64,000 bases of DNA from Phenylobacterium sp. Its GTDB lineage: Bacteria; Pseudomonadota; Alphaproteobacteria; Caulobacterales; Caulobacteraceae. This document shows, in pieces, positions 31,270 to 40,162 of the stretch. A model generated the notes under the pieces. The model had not been told where the DNA came from, searched no databases, and saw nothing but the letters and a program-made list of their open reading frames with translations. The translations under genes and the position numbers were made by a program. The stretch spans positions 64,140-128,139 of the forward strand of contig NZ_JAKRSA010000024.1 of assembly GCF_022402485.1 (NCBI RefSeq), read 5' to 3'. Each line of letters opens with the position of its first letter. Position 1 is the first letter of the stretch.

Positions 31270-31353
31270 GGTAGGGGTCTTGGCTGGCGTTCCTGGGCTC
31301 AGGTAATTTCTCAGCTGATGTATCCAAAGGCGGACGCGACCCGTATCTGAACC

Positions 31354-31851
31354 ATGAACCTGCTGAACGCCATTCATCGTCGGGCCCTCCTGCTGGGGGC
31401 CACCGCGCTCGCCGCCTGTTCGGGCGCGCCACAGGCCAGGCCCCAGGATCCCTATGCCGAGTCTCCCTGGCGGCGGCTCACCGACGCCCAGTGGAAGGCG
31501 AGGCTGTCGCCGGCCGCCTATCAGGTGCTCCGCAAGGAGGGCACCGAGCGGCCTTGGAGCAGCCCCCTGGACAAGGAGACCCGCCGGGGAACCTATGTGT
31601 GCGCAGGCTGCGACCTGCCCCTGTTCCGCTCAGACTGGAAGTATGACAGCCGCACCGGTTGGCCGAGCTTCTATCGCCCGATTGAGGGTGCCCTGGGCGA
31701 AAAGATCGATTTCAAGATCGGATTTCCCCGCACTGAATATCATTGCCTCCGCTGCCTGGGCCATCAGGGGCATGTGTTCAAGGACGGACCTCGTCCTACC
31801 GGCCTGCGGTACTGCAACAACGGCGTGGCGCTGAAGTTCATCCCAGCCTGA
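31354..31851 (+). CDS. msrB: Peptide-methionine (R)-S-oxide reductase, predicted exported lipoprotein
   Basis: Leader HRRALLLGATALAACSG (lipobox); LDKETRRGTYVCAGCDLPLFRSDWKYDSRTGWPSFYRPI; HCLRCLGHQGHVFKDGPRPTGLRYCNNGVALKF. Confidence 0.93.
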   Translation: MNLLNAIHRRALLLGATALAACSGAPQARPQDPYAESPWRRLTDAQWKARLSPAAYQVLRKEGTERPWSSPLDKETRRGTYVCAGCDLPLFRSDWKYDSRTGWPSFYRPIEGALGEKIDFKIGFPRTEYHCLRCLGHQGHVFKDGPRPTGLRYCNNGVALKFIPA

Positions 31852-31939
31852 TCGAGCCTGCGCGGAAAGGCCGCTGGGCTGGGCTCAGCTGGTGCCCTAA
31901 AAGCTCCTGTAACAAGGGATGACACCTTAGGGAGAACCG

Positions 31940-33196
31940 ATGCGCCACCTTCATGCTTGCCGCCTGGCTGCGGTGACGTCGATCGCCGCCCTTCTGGCCC
32001 TTACGAGCGGCCCAGCCCTAGCGGAAGTCGCTCTGTCGCCGGCCCCGGAGGCCGGATTCTCGGTTGCCGGCGTCGATGCCCTAAGGGCCGACATGCAACA
32101 CCTCGTCGACCAGAAGAAGCTGGCCGGGGCGGTCACCTTGCTGGCGCGCAAGGGCAAGGTGGTCCATTTCGAAGCCTATGGCGTCCAGGATGTGGCGACG
32201 GGACAGCCGACCGGGCGCGACACCATCTATCGCATTGCCTCAATGACCAAGCCCGTGACCGGCGTGGCCATGATGATGCTCTGGGAGGAGGGGCGCTGGA
32301 GCCTTGATGATCCGGTAGCCAAGCACATCCCGGAGTTCGCCGATCTGAGGGTCGCCACGCCGGCTGGCGAAACCGTGCCGCAGTCTCACCCCATGACCAT
32401 GCGCGAGCTCATGAGCCATACGGCGGGGTTCGATGTGAGTGCAGGCTACGAGGCCGCTGGCCTCCAGGATGGTGATCTCCAGGCCATGATCGATAAACTC
32501 GCCGCGATGCCCCTGGCCGTTCAGCCTGGCAGCGATTGGCGCTATGGCCCGAGCGTCAACATTCAGGGTTATCTGGTGGAGAAGTTGTCAGGCCTGACCC
32601 TGGACCAGTTTTTCAGGACTCGGCTGTTTGAGCCCCTGAAGATGATCGACACTGGGTTCCATGTGGATGCGGAAAAGCTCGGCCGGGTATCGGCGATCCA
32701 CACCTATGGGTCTGATGGCTTGATTGCGCCGGCCGGACAGGTGCGCTCCGTCCCGGCGGCGCCCCCCGTCTTTCTGTCAGGCAGCGGGGGGCTGTTCTCC
32801 ACTGCCGAGGACTATTGGCGTTTCGCCCAGATGCTGGCCAATGGCGGTGAGCTGGACGGCGTGCGAGTTCTGAAGCCCGAGACCGTTGAGCTCATGCGCA
32901 CCAACGTCCTGGCGGAGGGGGTCACTGTGGATCTCTATGGGCCCAGCCAGACGGGCGTCGGGTTTGGTCTGGATTTCGCGGTGATCACCGATCCCGCGGC
33001 GGCGGGCACACCCCAGGGTCTCAATTCCTTCTATTGGGGCGGGGCGTTCGGGACCTGGTTCTGGATCGATCCCACCCACGACCTGGTGTTTGTCGGCATG
33101 ATTCAGAATCTCCGCGGCAGCATTCCGGGGGCGGGCACCCCGCCTTTGCGGGATATCTCGCCACGGCGGGTCTATGAGGCCCTCACCCTGCCATAG
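31940..33196 (+). CDS. Serine hydrolase, class C beta-lactamase-related (penicillin-binding protein-like esterase)
   Basis: Signal peptide; [18 protein letters not shown] (SxxK); [30 protein letters not shown]. Confidence 0.92.
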   Translation: MRHLHACRLAAVTSIAALLALTSGPALAEVALSPAPEAGFSVAGVDALRADMQHLVDQKKLAGAVTLLARKGKVVHFEAYGVQDVATGQPTGRDTIYRIASMTKPVTGVAMMMLWEEGRWSLDDPVAKHIPEFADLRVATPAGETVPQSHPMTMRELMSHTAGFDVSAGYEAAGLQDGDLQAMIDKLAAMPLAVQPGSDWRYGPSVNIQGYLVEKLSGLTLDQFFRTRLFEPLKMIDTGFHVDAEKLGRVSAIHTYGSDGLIAPAGQVRSVPAAPPVFLSGSGGLFSTAEDYWRFAQMLANGGELDGVRVLKPETVELMRTNVLAEGVTVDLYGPSQTGVGFGLDFAVITDPAAAGTPQGLNSFYWGGAFGTWFWIDPTHDLVFVGMIQNLRGSIPGAGTPPLRDISPRRVYEALTLP

Positions 33197-33217
33197 GGGC
33201 GCTCAAGGCGGTCTGTC

Positions 33218-33916
33218 CTAGTTGGACTGATTGGCGGGGTCGGCGAAAAACAGGATGGAAAGCGCCGCCAAGGTGGCGATGTCGCGGTCCGGCGAGCCGG
33301 GATGCGGAAGATAAATGGCCGGTGCCATGATCCTGTTGAAATCGATCCCGCCGATCTCCTGTCCATCCTTGAGGAAAACATAGCCCGCGATGCGCCCGGT
33401 CGGCAGGGCGAGGCCGCCGATTCGTTGGGTCTGAACACGGATGGTCTGACCGCCATAGGTCATTTCCCCGGCCCGTTGGGGCTGTGACATCCGCGCCAGC
33501 AGGCCTGCCTTCTGAAGGGCCAGGTCGAACACCATCCCCTCAACAACCTGTCCCTCCCGGCTAAACGTGCAGGAATAGCTCAGATCTTCCCGCTCAAAAG
33601 CAATCCACCCGAGTTGGGTTCGACGCTGGCCCCCGGCACAATCGGCCTCGACTTCAGGTATCGAGGGGCTTGTGACCGTGTAACGGGTTCGCGCACTGTC
33701 TCGGGAGATCGCATTGCCCAGGGCGCGGAAACTGGTGCTTCGGGTGGCGGTTTCACCCTTGTATTCGGCCAAATCGAAGCCGTAGCCCATTAGGCCTGGC
33801 ACCCGCCGAGGCTTGAGCTCGAGTTGCTGAGTGGACTGGGTCATGGGCGTCTGCGCCCAGGCTTGAGTTGTCAGCAACAGGCCCGCGAACAGGCCAATGA
33901 ACGGTCTCTGTAGCAT
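33218..33916 (-). CDS. Hypothetical exported protein
   Basis: From ATG 33916: MLQRPFIGLFAGLLLTTQAWAQTPMTQS signal peptide; no family recognised. Confidence 0.6.
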   Translation of the reverse strand: MLQRPFIGLFAGLLLTTQAWAQTPMTQSTQQLELKPRRVPGLMGYGFDLAEYKGETATRSTSFRALGNAISRDSARTRYTVTSPSIPEVEADCAGGQRRTQLGWIAFEREDLSYSCTFSREGQVVEGMVFDLALQKAGLLARMSQPQRAGEMTYGGQTIRVQTQRIGGLALPTGRIAGYVFLKDGQEIGGIDFNRIMAPAIYLPHPGSPDRDIATLAALSILFFADPANQSN

Positions 33917-33978
33917 TGCCGCTGTTCCTTGGTTCCTGGCCGGTGACGTCATCTGACGAGGCCCGAGCGCTATGGGCC

Positions 33979-36009
33979 TCAGGACTTGACCTTCACATAG
34001 CTTCCCGGCGCGTCCTCGATCGGCTTCAGGGGCCCCTTGGCCGGGTCGCGGGCGGGAACCAGCGGTCCGGAGTGACCCTTGAGCCAGGTCGCCCAGTGGG
34101 GCCACCAAGAGCCGGGGGTTTCTACCGCGCCGGCCTGCCATTCCGGCAGCGTGGCGGGCAGCTGGTCAAAGGTCCAGTGCTGGTACTTCTGGGCGGCTGG
34201 TGGATTGACCACGCCTGCAATATGCCCGGAACCCGACAGGGTGAAGGTGACGGGCCCACCGAACAGGCGTGCCCCGCGATAGACCGACACGGCCGGAGCG
34301 ATGTGGTCTTCCCGTGAAGACTGTACATAGATCGGGGTCTGCACGGTCCCGAGGTCGAGCTGGACGCCGTCCAACATCAGTTCGCCCTTGGCCAAGGCGT
34401 TCTGGCCATAGAACTGGCGCAGATAGAACATGTGCAGCGCCTTGGGCATGCGGGTCTGGTCGGAATTCCAGAACAGCAGATCGAAGGGGCGCGGCTCCTT
34501 GCCCATCAGATAGTTGTTCACGAAGAACGACCAGATCAGGTCGTTGGAGCGCAGGATGTTGAAGGTGTCGGCCATGGCTTGTCCCGACAGGACCCCGCCC
34601 TCGGCGTCCATCTTCTGTTCCAGGTCCTTCAACCAGGACTCGTCTGTAAACAGGAGGAGGTCGCCGGCTTCGGAAAAGTCCTGTTGGGCCGCGAAGAACG
34701 TGGCCGAGGCGATCCGGCGGTCACCCTTTGCGGCCATATGCGCCAGGGCGGACGACAGGAGGGTGCCGCCGATGCAGTAGCCGACGGCATTGACCCGATC
34801 CACGCTCGCCTGGGTCATGGCGGCGTCAGTGGCCTCATAGATCCCCTGTCGCAGGTAGTCTTCAAAGGTCTTCCCGGCCAGGCTCTGATCTGGGTTGACC
34901 CATGAGGCGACGAAGACGGTGATCCCTTGGGCGGAAAGCCATCGGATCATCGAATTGTCCGGCCGCAGGTCGAGAATGTAGAACTTGTTGATCCAGGGTG
35001 GGAAAATCACCAGCGGGATCTGGTGGGTTTGTTCGGTCGTGGGATCAAACTGCAGCAGCTGCAGAAGTTCATTCTGGAACACCACCTTGCCCGGGGCGGT
35101 GGCGACGTTCTCGCCGATCTTGAACTGCTCGTAGTCGGTCTGGCTGATGGAAAGCTGTCCGCCACCCCTCGCAAGGTCTGCCGCGAAGTTCTCCATACCG
35201 CGCACAAGGCTCTCGCCGCCGGTGGCCATGATCTCTCGCAGCGCAGTGGGATTGCTTGCGAGGAAGTTTGTCGGGGCAAAGGCGTCGGTGAGCAGCTTCA
35301 TGAAGAACTCGACCCGGCGACGGGCCATGGGATCGACGCCCTCTACCCCGCTCACCAGGGTGTTCAACCAGTCGGCCGTGACCAGATAGGACTGCTTCAT
35401 CACGTCGAAGACGGGGTTTTCGGTCCAGTCGGGATCCAGGAACCGCTTGTCCCCCTTGGTGGGCGCGGCGATAGGAGCGGGGACTTCGCCAGCCATCCGC
35501 CGGGCGGTGGACTGCCAGAGGTCCATATACCGTGACAGCAGATCAGCCTGTGCCCGGACCAGCCTGTCGGGCTGACTGGCCAGCTTGCCCATGACCTCGG
35601 TCATGGCAGGGGCAATGTGGAAGGGATCGGTGGACAGGGCTGCGGGCCGGTCGGCGTTGCGAAGCGCGGCTTCTGCGATCGCGCTCTGGGCGGTCATGGC
35701 GGCCCGGGCGAGGTTGGTTGAGAGGGTTTCCAGCAGAAGCTGCTGATCAACGGTGAGTTCGGGCGGGGCGGCAGCGGTGGGCGAGGGTGCCTGCCGAGGG
35801 GGTGGGGTCGGCTCTGGCGCGGGGGGCACCGGCGACGCGGAGACTTTTGGGGCCTTGGCTGGCTTGGGCTTTGTCTTCGGCGGCGGGCTATCAGGCTTTG
35901 CCGCCTTCTGGGCCTTGGGCTTTGTCTCTATGGTCGCCGTGCTCTTTTCCTTGGGGACGGCTGGGGAGGTCTTGGGTGCCTTGCGGGTCTTCGGACTCTT
36001 TTCGCTCAT
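33979..36009 (-). CDS. phaC: Class I poly(3-hydroxyalkanoate) synthase with Lys/Pro/Ala-rich N-terminal extension
   Basis: GYCIGGTLLSSALAHMAAKG lipase-like box; LVIFPPWINKFYILDLRPDNSMIRWLSAQG; SGSGHIAGVVNPP. Confidence 0.96.
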   Translation of the reverse strand: MSEKSPKTRKAPKTSPAVPKEKSTATIETKPKAQKAAKPDSPPPKTKPKPAKAPKVSASPVPPAPEPTPPPRQAPSPTAAAPPELTVDQQLLLETLSTNLARAAMTAQSAIAEAALRNADRPAALSTDPFHIAPAMTEVMGKLASQPDRLVRAQADLLSRYMDLWQSTARRMAGEVPAPIAAPTKGDKRFLDPDWTENPVFDVMKQSYLVTADWLNTLVSGVEGVDPMARRRVEFFMKLLTDAFAPTNFLASNPTALREIMATGGESLVRGMENFAADLARGGGQLSISQTDYEQFKIGENVATAPGKVVFQNELLQLLQFDPTTEQTHQIPLVIFPPWINKFYILDLRPDNSMIRWLSAQGITVFVASWVNPDQSLAGKTFEDYLRQGIYEATDAAMTQASVDRVNAVGYCIGGTLLSSALAHMAAKGDRRIASATFFAAQQDFSEAGDLLLFTDESWLKDLEQKMDAEGGVLSGQAMADTFNILRSNDLIWSFFVNNYLMGKEPRPFDLLFWNSDQTRMPKALHMFYLRQFYGQNALAKGELMLDGVQLDLGTVQTPIYVQSSREDHIAPAVSVYRGARLFGGPVTFTLSGSGHIAGVVNPPAAQKYQHWTFDQLPATLPEWQAGAVETPGSWWPHWATWLKGHSGPLVPARDPAKGPLKPIEDAPGSYVKVKS

Positions 36010-36087
36010 GACAGACCGTCCTCCAGGTCGTTGGGCCCATTGCAGCCCTTCCGCTGGACCGCATCATGTCATAAGACCGAGGCGGAA

Positions 36088-36543
36088 ATGAATGTATCAG
36101 CCGGACTTTTTCAAAACTCCAGAAGCGTCCACGTTCGGCGCGGTGCGGCCGTGTGCCTTGGGGCGATGATGGTGGTCGGCTGTGCTGGTGGTAGCCCGTT
36201 TGCCGAGGCACCTGTCGATCCTCAGTCTCCAGCGGGTGCGGCCATTCTAGAAGCTGCTAAGGCCGACCGGTCCTACCCCCGCTTCAGCGACATTCCGCCT
36301 GCGCCAACGGACATGCGTCCGGCCCGTGCCTGGGCGGTAGCGGTCAAGGATGTCGAGGCCGCCCGGTCCAGCCTCTATGCTGAGACTGCGCCGGAGACCT
36401 GGACGCTCAGCGATACCGAGGCCTTCGCGGCCCAAGCCCTGTCCCAAGTTGAACCCCCGCCGATCGCTGGCGCACCGGCCAATACCGAAGGTTTTGCACG
36501 GGACGCCCGGGAGCGAGCTACACCGCCTCCGTCGTCCCGTTGA
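36088..36543 (+). CDS. Hypothetical lipoprotein
   Basis: MNVSAGLFQNSRSVHVRRGAAVCLGAMMVVGCAGGSPF lipobox; RSYPRFSDIPPAPTDMRPA. Confidence 0.65.
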   Translation: MNVSAGLFQNSRSVHVRRGAAVCLGAMMVVGCAGGSPFAEAPVDPQSPAGAAILEAAKADRSYPRFSDIPPAPTDMRPARAWAVAVKDVEAARSSLYAETAPETWTLSDTEAFAAQALSQVEPPPIAGAPANTEGFARDARERATPPPSSR

Positions 36544-36607
36544 CGGGACCTGCGGAGGCGAAAAGTTCCTCAAACCTGCTTGGCGGACCCCCATCCGGGG
36601 TCTATCC

Positions 36608-37873
36608 ATGCGCGACTTTCAGCTCCCAGAGGCCGCCAAAGCGGCAGAGCTTACAATGACCCCGGAATTCCATCGTATCCGCCGCCTCCCGCCCTACGTC
36701 CTCGAGGAGGTCAACCGCATCAAGGCGCGTCTTCGCGCCGAGGGCACAGACATCATCGACTTCGGGATGGGCAATCCCGACATGCCGACGCCCAAGCATA
36801 TCGTCGAGAAGATGATCGAGACCGCCCGCGATCCCAAGGCGGGGCGTTACTCCGCCTCCAAGGGGATTGTCGGTCTGCGCCGCGCCATGGCCGGCTACTA
36901 CAAGCGGCGCTTTGACGTCGACCTCAATCCCGACACCGAGGTGATCGCAACCCTGGGGTCCAAGGAGGGTTTTGCCAATCTGGCCCAGGCCGTAACCGCG
37001 CCCGGCGATGTGATCATCTGCCCGAACCCCGCCTATCCGATCCATGCCTATGGGTTCATCATGGCGGGCGGTGTGATCCGTCATGTGCCAGCTCACTCGC
37101 CAGAGGAGTATCTGGCCGGGGTATCCCGGGCGGTGAAGCATTCGGCACCCCCGCCCACCGTGCTGATCCTGTCCTATCCCTCCAACCCGACCGCCCAGTG
37201 CGTCGACCTGGAGTTCTACAAGGACGCCATCGCCCTGGCGCGGAAGCATGATCTGCTTGTGATTTCCGACATCGCCTATTCGGAGATCTATTTCGACGAC
37301 AATCCGCCGCCCTCGGTTCTGCAGGTTGAAGGTGCCAAAGAGATCGCTGTCGAGGTCAACTCCCTATCCAAGACCTATGCCATGGCCGGTTGGCGGGTCG
37401 GGATGGTGGTGGGCAATGCGCGGATCTGCAGCGCCTTGGCCCGGGTCAAATCCTATCTCGATTACGGGGCCTACACGCCGATCCAGGTGGCCGCGGCGAC
37501 GGCCTTGAACGGCCCGCAGGACTGCGTGGCGGAGATCCGCGCCATCTATAAGTCCCGCCGTGATGTGCTTGTGGACTCCATGAAGAGGGCAGGCTGGGAT
37601 ATTCCCTCGCCAGACGCCTCGATGTTCGCCTGGGCACCGGTGCCCGACAAGTTCAAGGAGGTTGGTGCCCTGGTCTTCTCCAAGCTGCTTATCGAGGAGG
37701 CTGGCGTCGCTGTCGCCCCGGGCGTGGGCTTTGGAGAATATGGCGAGGGCTTTGTTCGGGTCGGGCTGGTGGAGAATGAACATCGCATTCGCCAGGCCGC
37801 CCGTAATGTGAAGAAGTTCCTGGGGAATGCCGACGAGATCCTCGCACGGGCCCATAACTCGGTGGGCGGCTGA
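36608..37873 (+). CDS. PLP-dependent aminotransferase class I (AlaC/LL-DAP aminotransferase-like)
   Basis: FHRIRRLPPYVLEEVNRIKARLRAEGTDIIDFGMGNPDMPTPKHIVEKM; SNPTAQCVDLEFY; VNSLSKTYAMAGWRVG. Confidence 0.92.
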   Translation: MRDFQLPEAAKAAELTMTPEFHRIRRLPPYVLEEVNRIKARLRAEGTDIIDFGMGNPDMPTPKHIVEKMIETARDPKAGRYSASKGIVGLRRAMAGYYKRRFDVDLNPDTEVIATLGSKEGFANLAQAVTAPGDVIICPNPAYPIHAYGFIMAGGVIRHVPAHSPEEYLAGVSRAVKHSAPPPTVLILSYPSNPTAQCVDLEFYKDAIALARKHDLLVISDIAYSEIYFDDNPPPSVLQVEGAKEIAVEVNSLSKTYAMAGWRVGMVVGNARICSALARVKSYLDYGAYTPIQVAAATALNGPQDCVAEIRAIYKSRRDVLVDSMKRAGWDIPSPDASMFAWAPVPDKFKEVGALVFSKLLIEEAGVAVAPGVGFGEYGEGFVRVGLVENEHRIRQAARNVKKFLGNADEILARAHNSVGG

Positions 37874-39162
37874 TGGGGTCTCGCAACTGGCGCGTCGGCG
37901 TCGCAGGCCTGGGTACCGTCGGGGCCGGACTACTGAGCTTTCTCAGCGCCCGTCCGGATTTCGCACCGGCGGGCGGGCTGGTCACCGTCACCGGCGTTTC
38001 GGCCCGCTCGCGCAGCCGACCGCGTCCTTTTGATATCTCCAGCCTGAACTGGTTCGACGACCCGGTGGCGCTGGCGCAGTCGCCGGACGTGGACCTGTTC
38101 GTTGAGCTGATCGGCGGGTCAGACGGCCCGGCCAAGGCGGCGGTCGAGGCGGCACTCAAGGCGGGTAAGCCTGTGGTGACCGCCAATAAGGCGCTGATCG
38201 CAGAGCATGGGGCAGAACTGGCTCTGCTGGCCGAGACGGCGGGGGTTCCGCTGTTGTTCGAGGCGGCGGTCATGGGGGGCACGCCGGCGGTAAAGGTGGT
38301 CCGCGAGGCCATGGTCGGCGATGACATCGGCAGCATCTCCGGCATCTTGAATGGCACCTGCAACTTCATCCTGACCGAGATGGAGCAAGGCGGGCGGGCC
38401 TTTGCCGAAGTGCTCGCCGAAGCCCAACGCCTGGGCTACGCGGAGGCTGATCCGACCATGGATGTGGGCGGCTTTGATGCGGCCCACAAGATCACCATCC
38501 TGGCGGCCCTGGCCTTCAACTGCGCCCCGGATTTCGCCGCCTGTGAAGTGAGCGGCGTTGACCAGGTGGAACTGCTCGATATCCGGATGGCCAAGGATCT
38601 CGGATATCGCATCAAGCTGATCGCTTCGGCCGATCGCAGCGATGAGGGGGTTTCTGTTCGGGTGCATCCGTCTTTGGTGCCCCTGTCTCATCCCCTGGCC
38701 CAGGCCGGCGGGGCGCTTAATGCCCTGTTCATCGAGGGCCAGCGGCTGGGTCGTATCTTTATTCAGGGCGCTGGCGCTGGCTCCGGTCCCACCGCAGCAG
38801 CCGTGGCCGCCGACATTGCCGATGTCATGACCCAGGCCGTTCGTCCGGTGTTCCAGCGTCCGGCTCAGAATCTCGTCCCTTGTCCCGCGGTGGACCGCGG
38901 GCGCAACGTCGTGCGCGCCTATCTGCGCCTTCTGGTCAAGGACGAGCCTGGCGTCATCGCTGCCGTGTCCGAGACCCTGGCCGAGGCGGGGGTTTCTATC
39001 GAGAGCTTCCTGCAGAAGCCGGTGGAAGACACCGAGGGGGTGCCCATCGTGCTCACCACCCACGCCGTGCCTGAGGCCGTGCTGTCAAAGGCGGTAGAAC
39101 GGATCGGACGCCACCCCGCCGTGATCCAGGCACCGCGACTGCTGCGAATCGCCCGGATATGA
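37873..39162 (+). CDS. hom: Homoserine dehydrogenase
   Basis: RVGVAGLGTVGAGLL; VVTANKALIAEHG; FEAAVMGGTPAVKVVREAMVGDDIGSISGILNGTCNFIL; C-terminal ACT domain. Confidence 0.97.
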   Translation: MGSRNWRVGVAGLGTVGAGLLSFLSARPDFAPAGGLVTVTGVSARSRSRPRPFDISSLNWFDDPVALAQSPDVDLFVELIGGSDGPAKAAVEAALKAGKPVVTANKALIAEHGAELALLAETAGVPLLFEAAVMGGTPAVKVVREAMVGDDIGSISGILNGTCNFILTEMEQGGRAFAEVLAEAQRLGYAEADPTMDVGGFDAAHKITILAALAFNCAPDFAACEVSGVDQVELLDIRMAKDLGYRIKLIASADRSDEGVSVRVHPSLVPLSHPLAQAGGALNALFIEGQRLGRIFIQGAGAGSGPTAAAVAADIADVMTQAVRPVFQRPAQNLVPCPAVDRGRNVVRAYLRLLVKDEPGVIAAVSETLAEAGVSIESFLQKPVEDTEGVPIVLTTHAVPEAVLSKAVERIGRHPAVIQAPRLLRIARI

Positions 39163-39209
39163 GACTTCCTGGAGACTGATGGCCCCGCGGGGCCAGGACG
39201 GAGACCGAC

Positions 39210-40160
39210 ATGAGCGCTGAGACCCTCGACCGCGGATTGGTGCTGGACTCGGTGCGGGTGACGGAGATCGCCGCGATCGCCGCCTGGAGCCTGGTGGGGC
39301 GAGGTGATGAACGGGCCGCCGACCAGGCGGCGGTAGACGCCATGCGCACCGCGCTCAATGACCTTGAGATCGACGGCGAGATCGTGATCGGGGAGGGCGA
39401 GCGCGACGAGGCCCCCATGCTCTATATCGGCGAAAAAGTGGGGCGGGGCGGTCCAGCCATGGACATCGCTCTGGACCCGCTGGAGGGGACCACCCTGACC
39501 GCCAAGGCGATGCCCAACGCCTTGACCGTCATGGCCTGGGCACCCAAGGGCAGTCTGTTGAACGCCCCCGACACCTATATGGATAAGATCGCCTGTGGGC
39601 CGGGCTATCCGCCGGGCCTGATCGATCTGGACGCCAGCCCCGCTGAAAACGTAAAGGCCCTGGCTCGGGTTCGCGGCGTTGACGCCAGTCAGATCACTGT
39701 CTGTGTGCTGGACCGACCGCGACATGGCGAGATCATTGCCAGCCTGCGCGAAGCTGGCGCGCGGGTGCACTTGATTACCGACGGGGACGTGGCGGGTGTG
39801 ATCAACACCGCCGATTCTGAAACCGGCATTGATCTTTATCTGGGGCAAGGGGGCGCCCCTGAGGGCGTGCTGGCCTGTGCGGCGCTCAAATGCGTGGGCG
39901 GGCAGTTCCAGGGCCGGCTGGTGTTTCGAAATTCTGATGAGCGGATGCGGGCCGAACGCTGTGGCATCACTGAGCTCGACAAGAAGTACGACCTCCATGA
40001 GATGGTCCGGGCCGACGCCATCTTCGCTGCGACCGGTGTCACCAAGGGCGTGATGCTGGACGGCGTAAGGCTGAAGAACGGCTTTGTGCACACCCATTCG
40101 ATGGTCATGAATTCATTCACCCGCACTGTTCGGGAAGTGCGGATGAAGCGACCGGTGTGA
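39210..40160 (+). CDS. glpX: Class II fructose-1,6-bisphosphatase
   Basis: AADQAAVDAMRTALNDLEIDGEIVIGEGERDEAPMLYIGEKVG; MDIALDPLEGTTLTAKAMPNALTVMA. Confidence 0.97.
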   Translation: MSAETLDRGLVLDSVRVTEIAAIAAWSLVGRGDERAADQAAVDAMRTALNDLEIDGEIVIGEGERDEAPMLYIGEKVGRGGPAMDIALDPLEGTTLTAKAMPNALTVMAWAPKGSLLNAPDTYMDKIACGPGYPPGLIDLDASPAENVKALARVRGVDASQITVCVLDRPRHGEIIASLREAGARVHLITDGDVAGVINTADSETGIDLYLGQGGAPEGVLACAALKCVGGQFQGRLVFRNSDERMRAERCGITELDKKYDLHEMVRADAIFAATGVTKGVMLDGVRLKNGFVHTHSMVMNSFTRTVREVRMKRPV

Positions 40161-40162
40161 CC

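Noticed and set aside
38119-39063. 314-aa minus-strand ORF antisense to hom
   Set aside because: Shadow of the strongly supported homoserine dehydrogenase gene.
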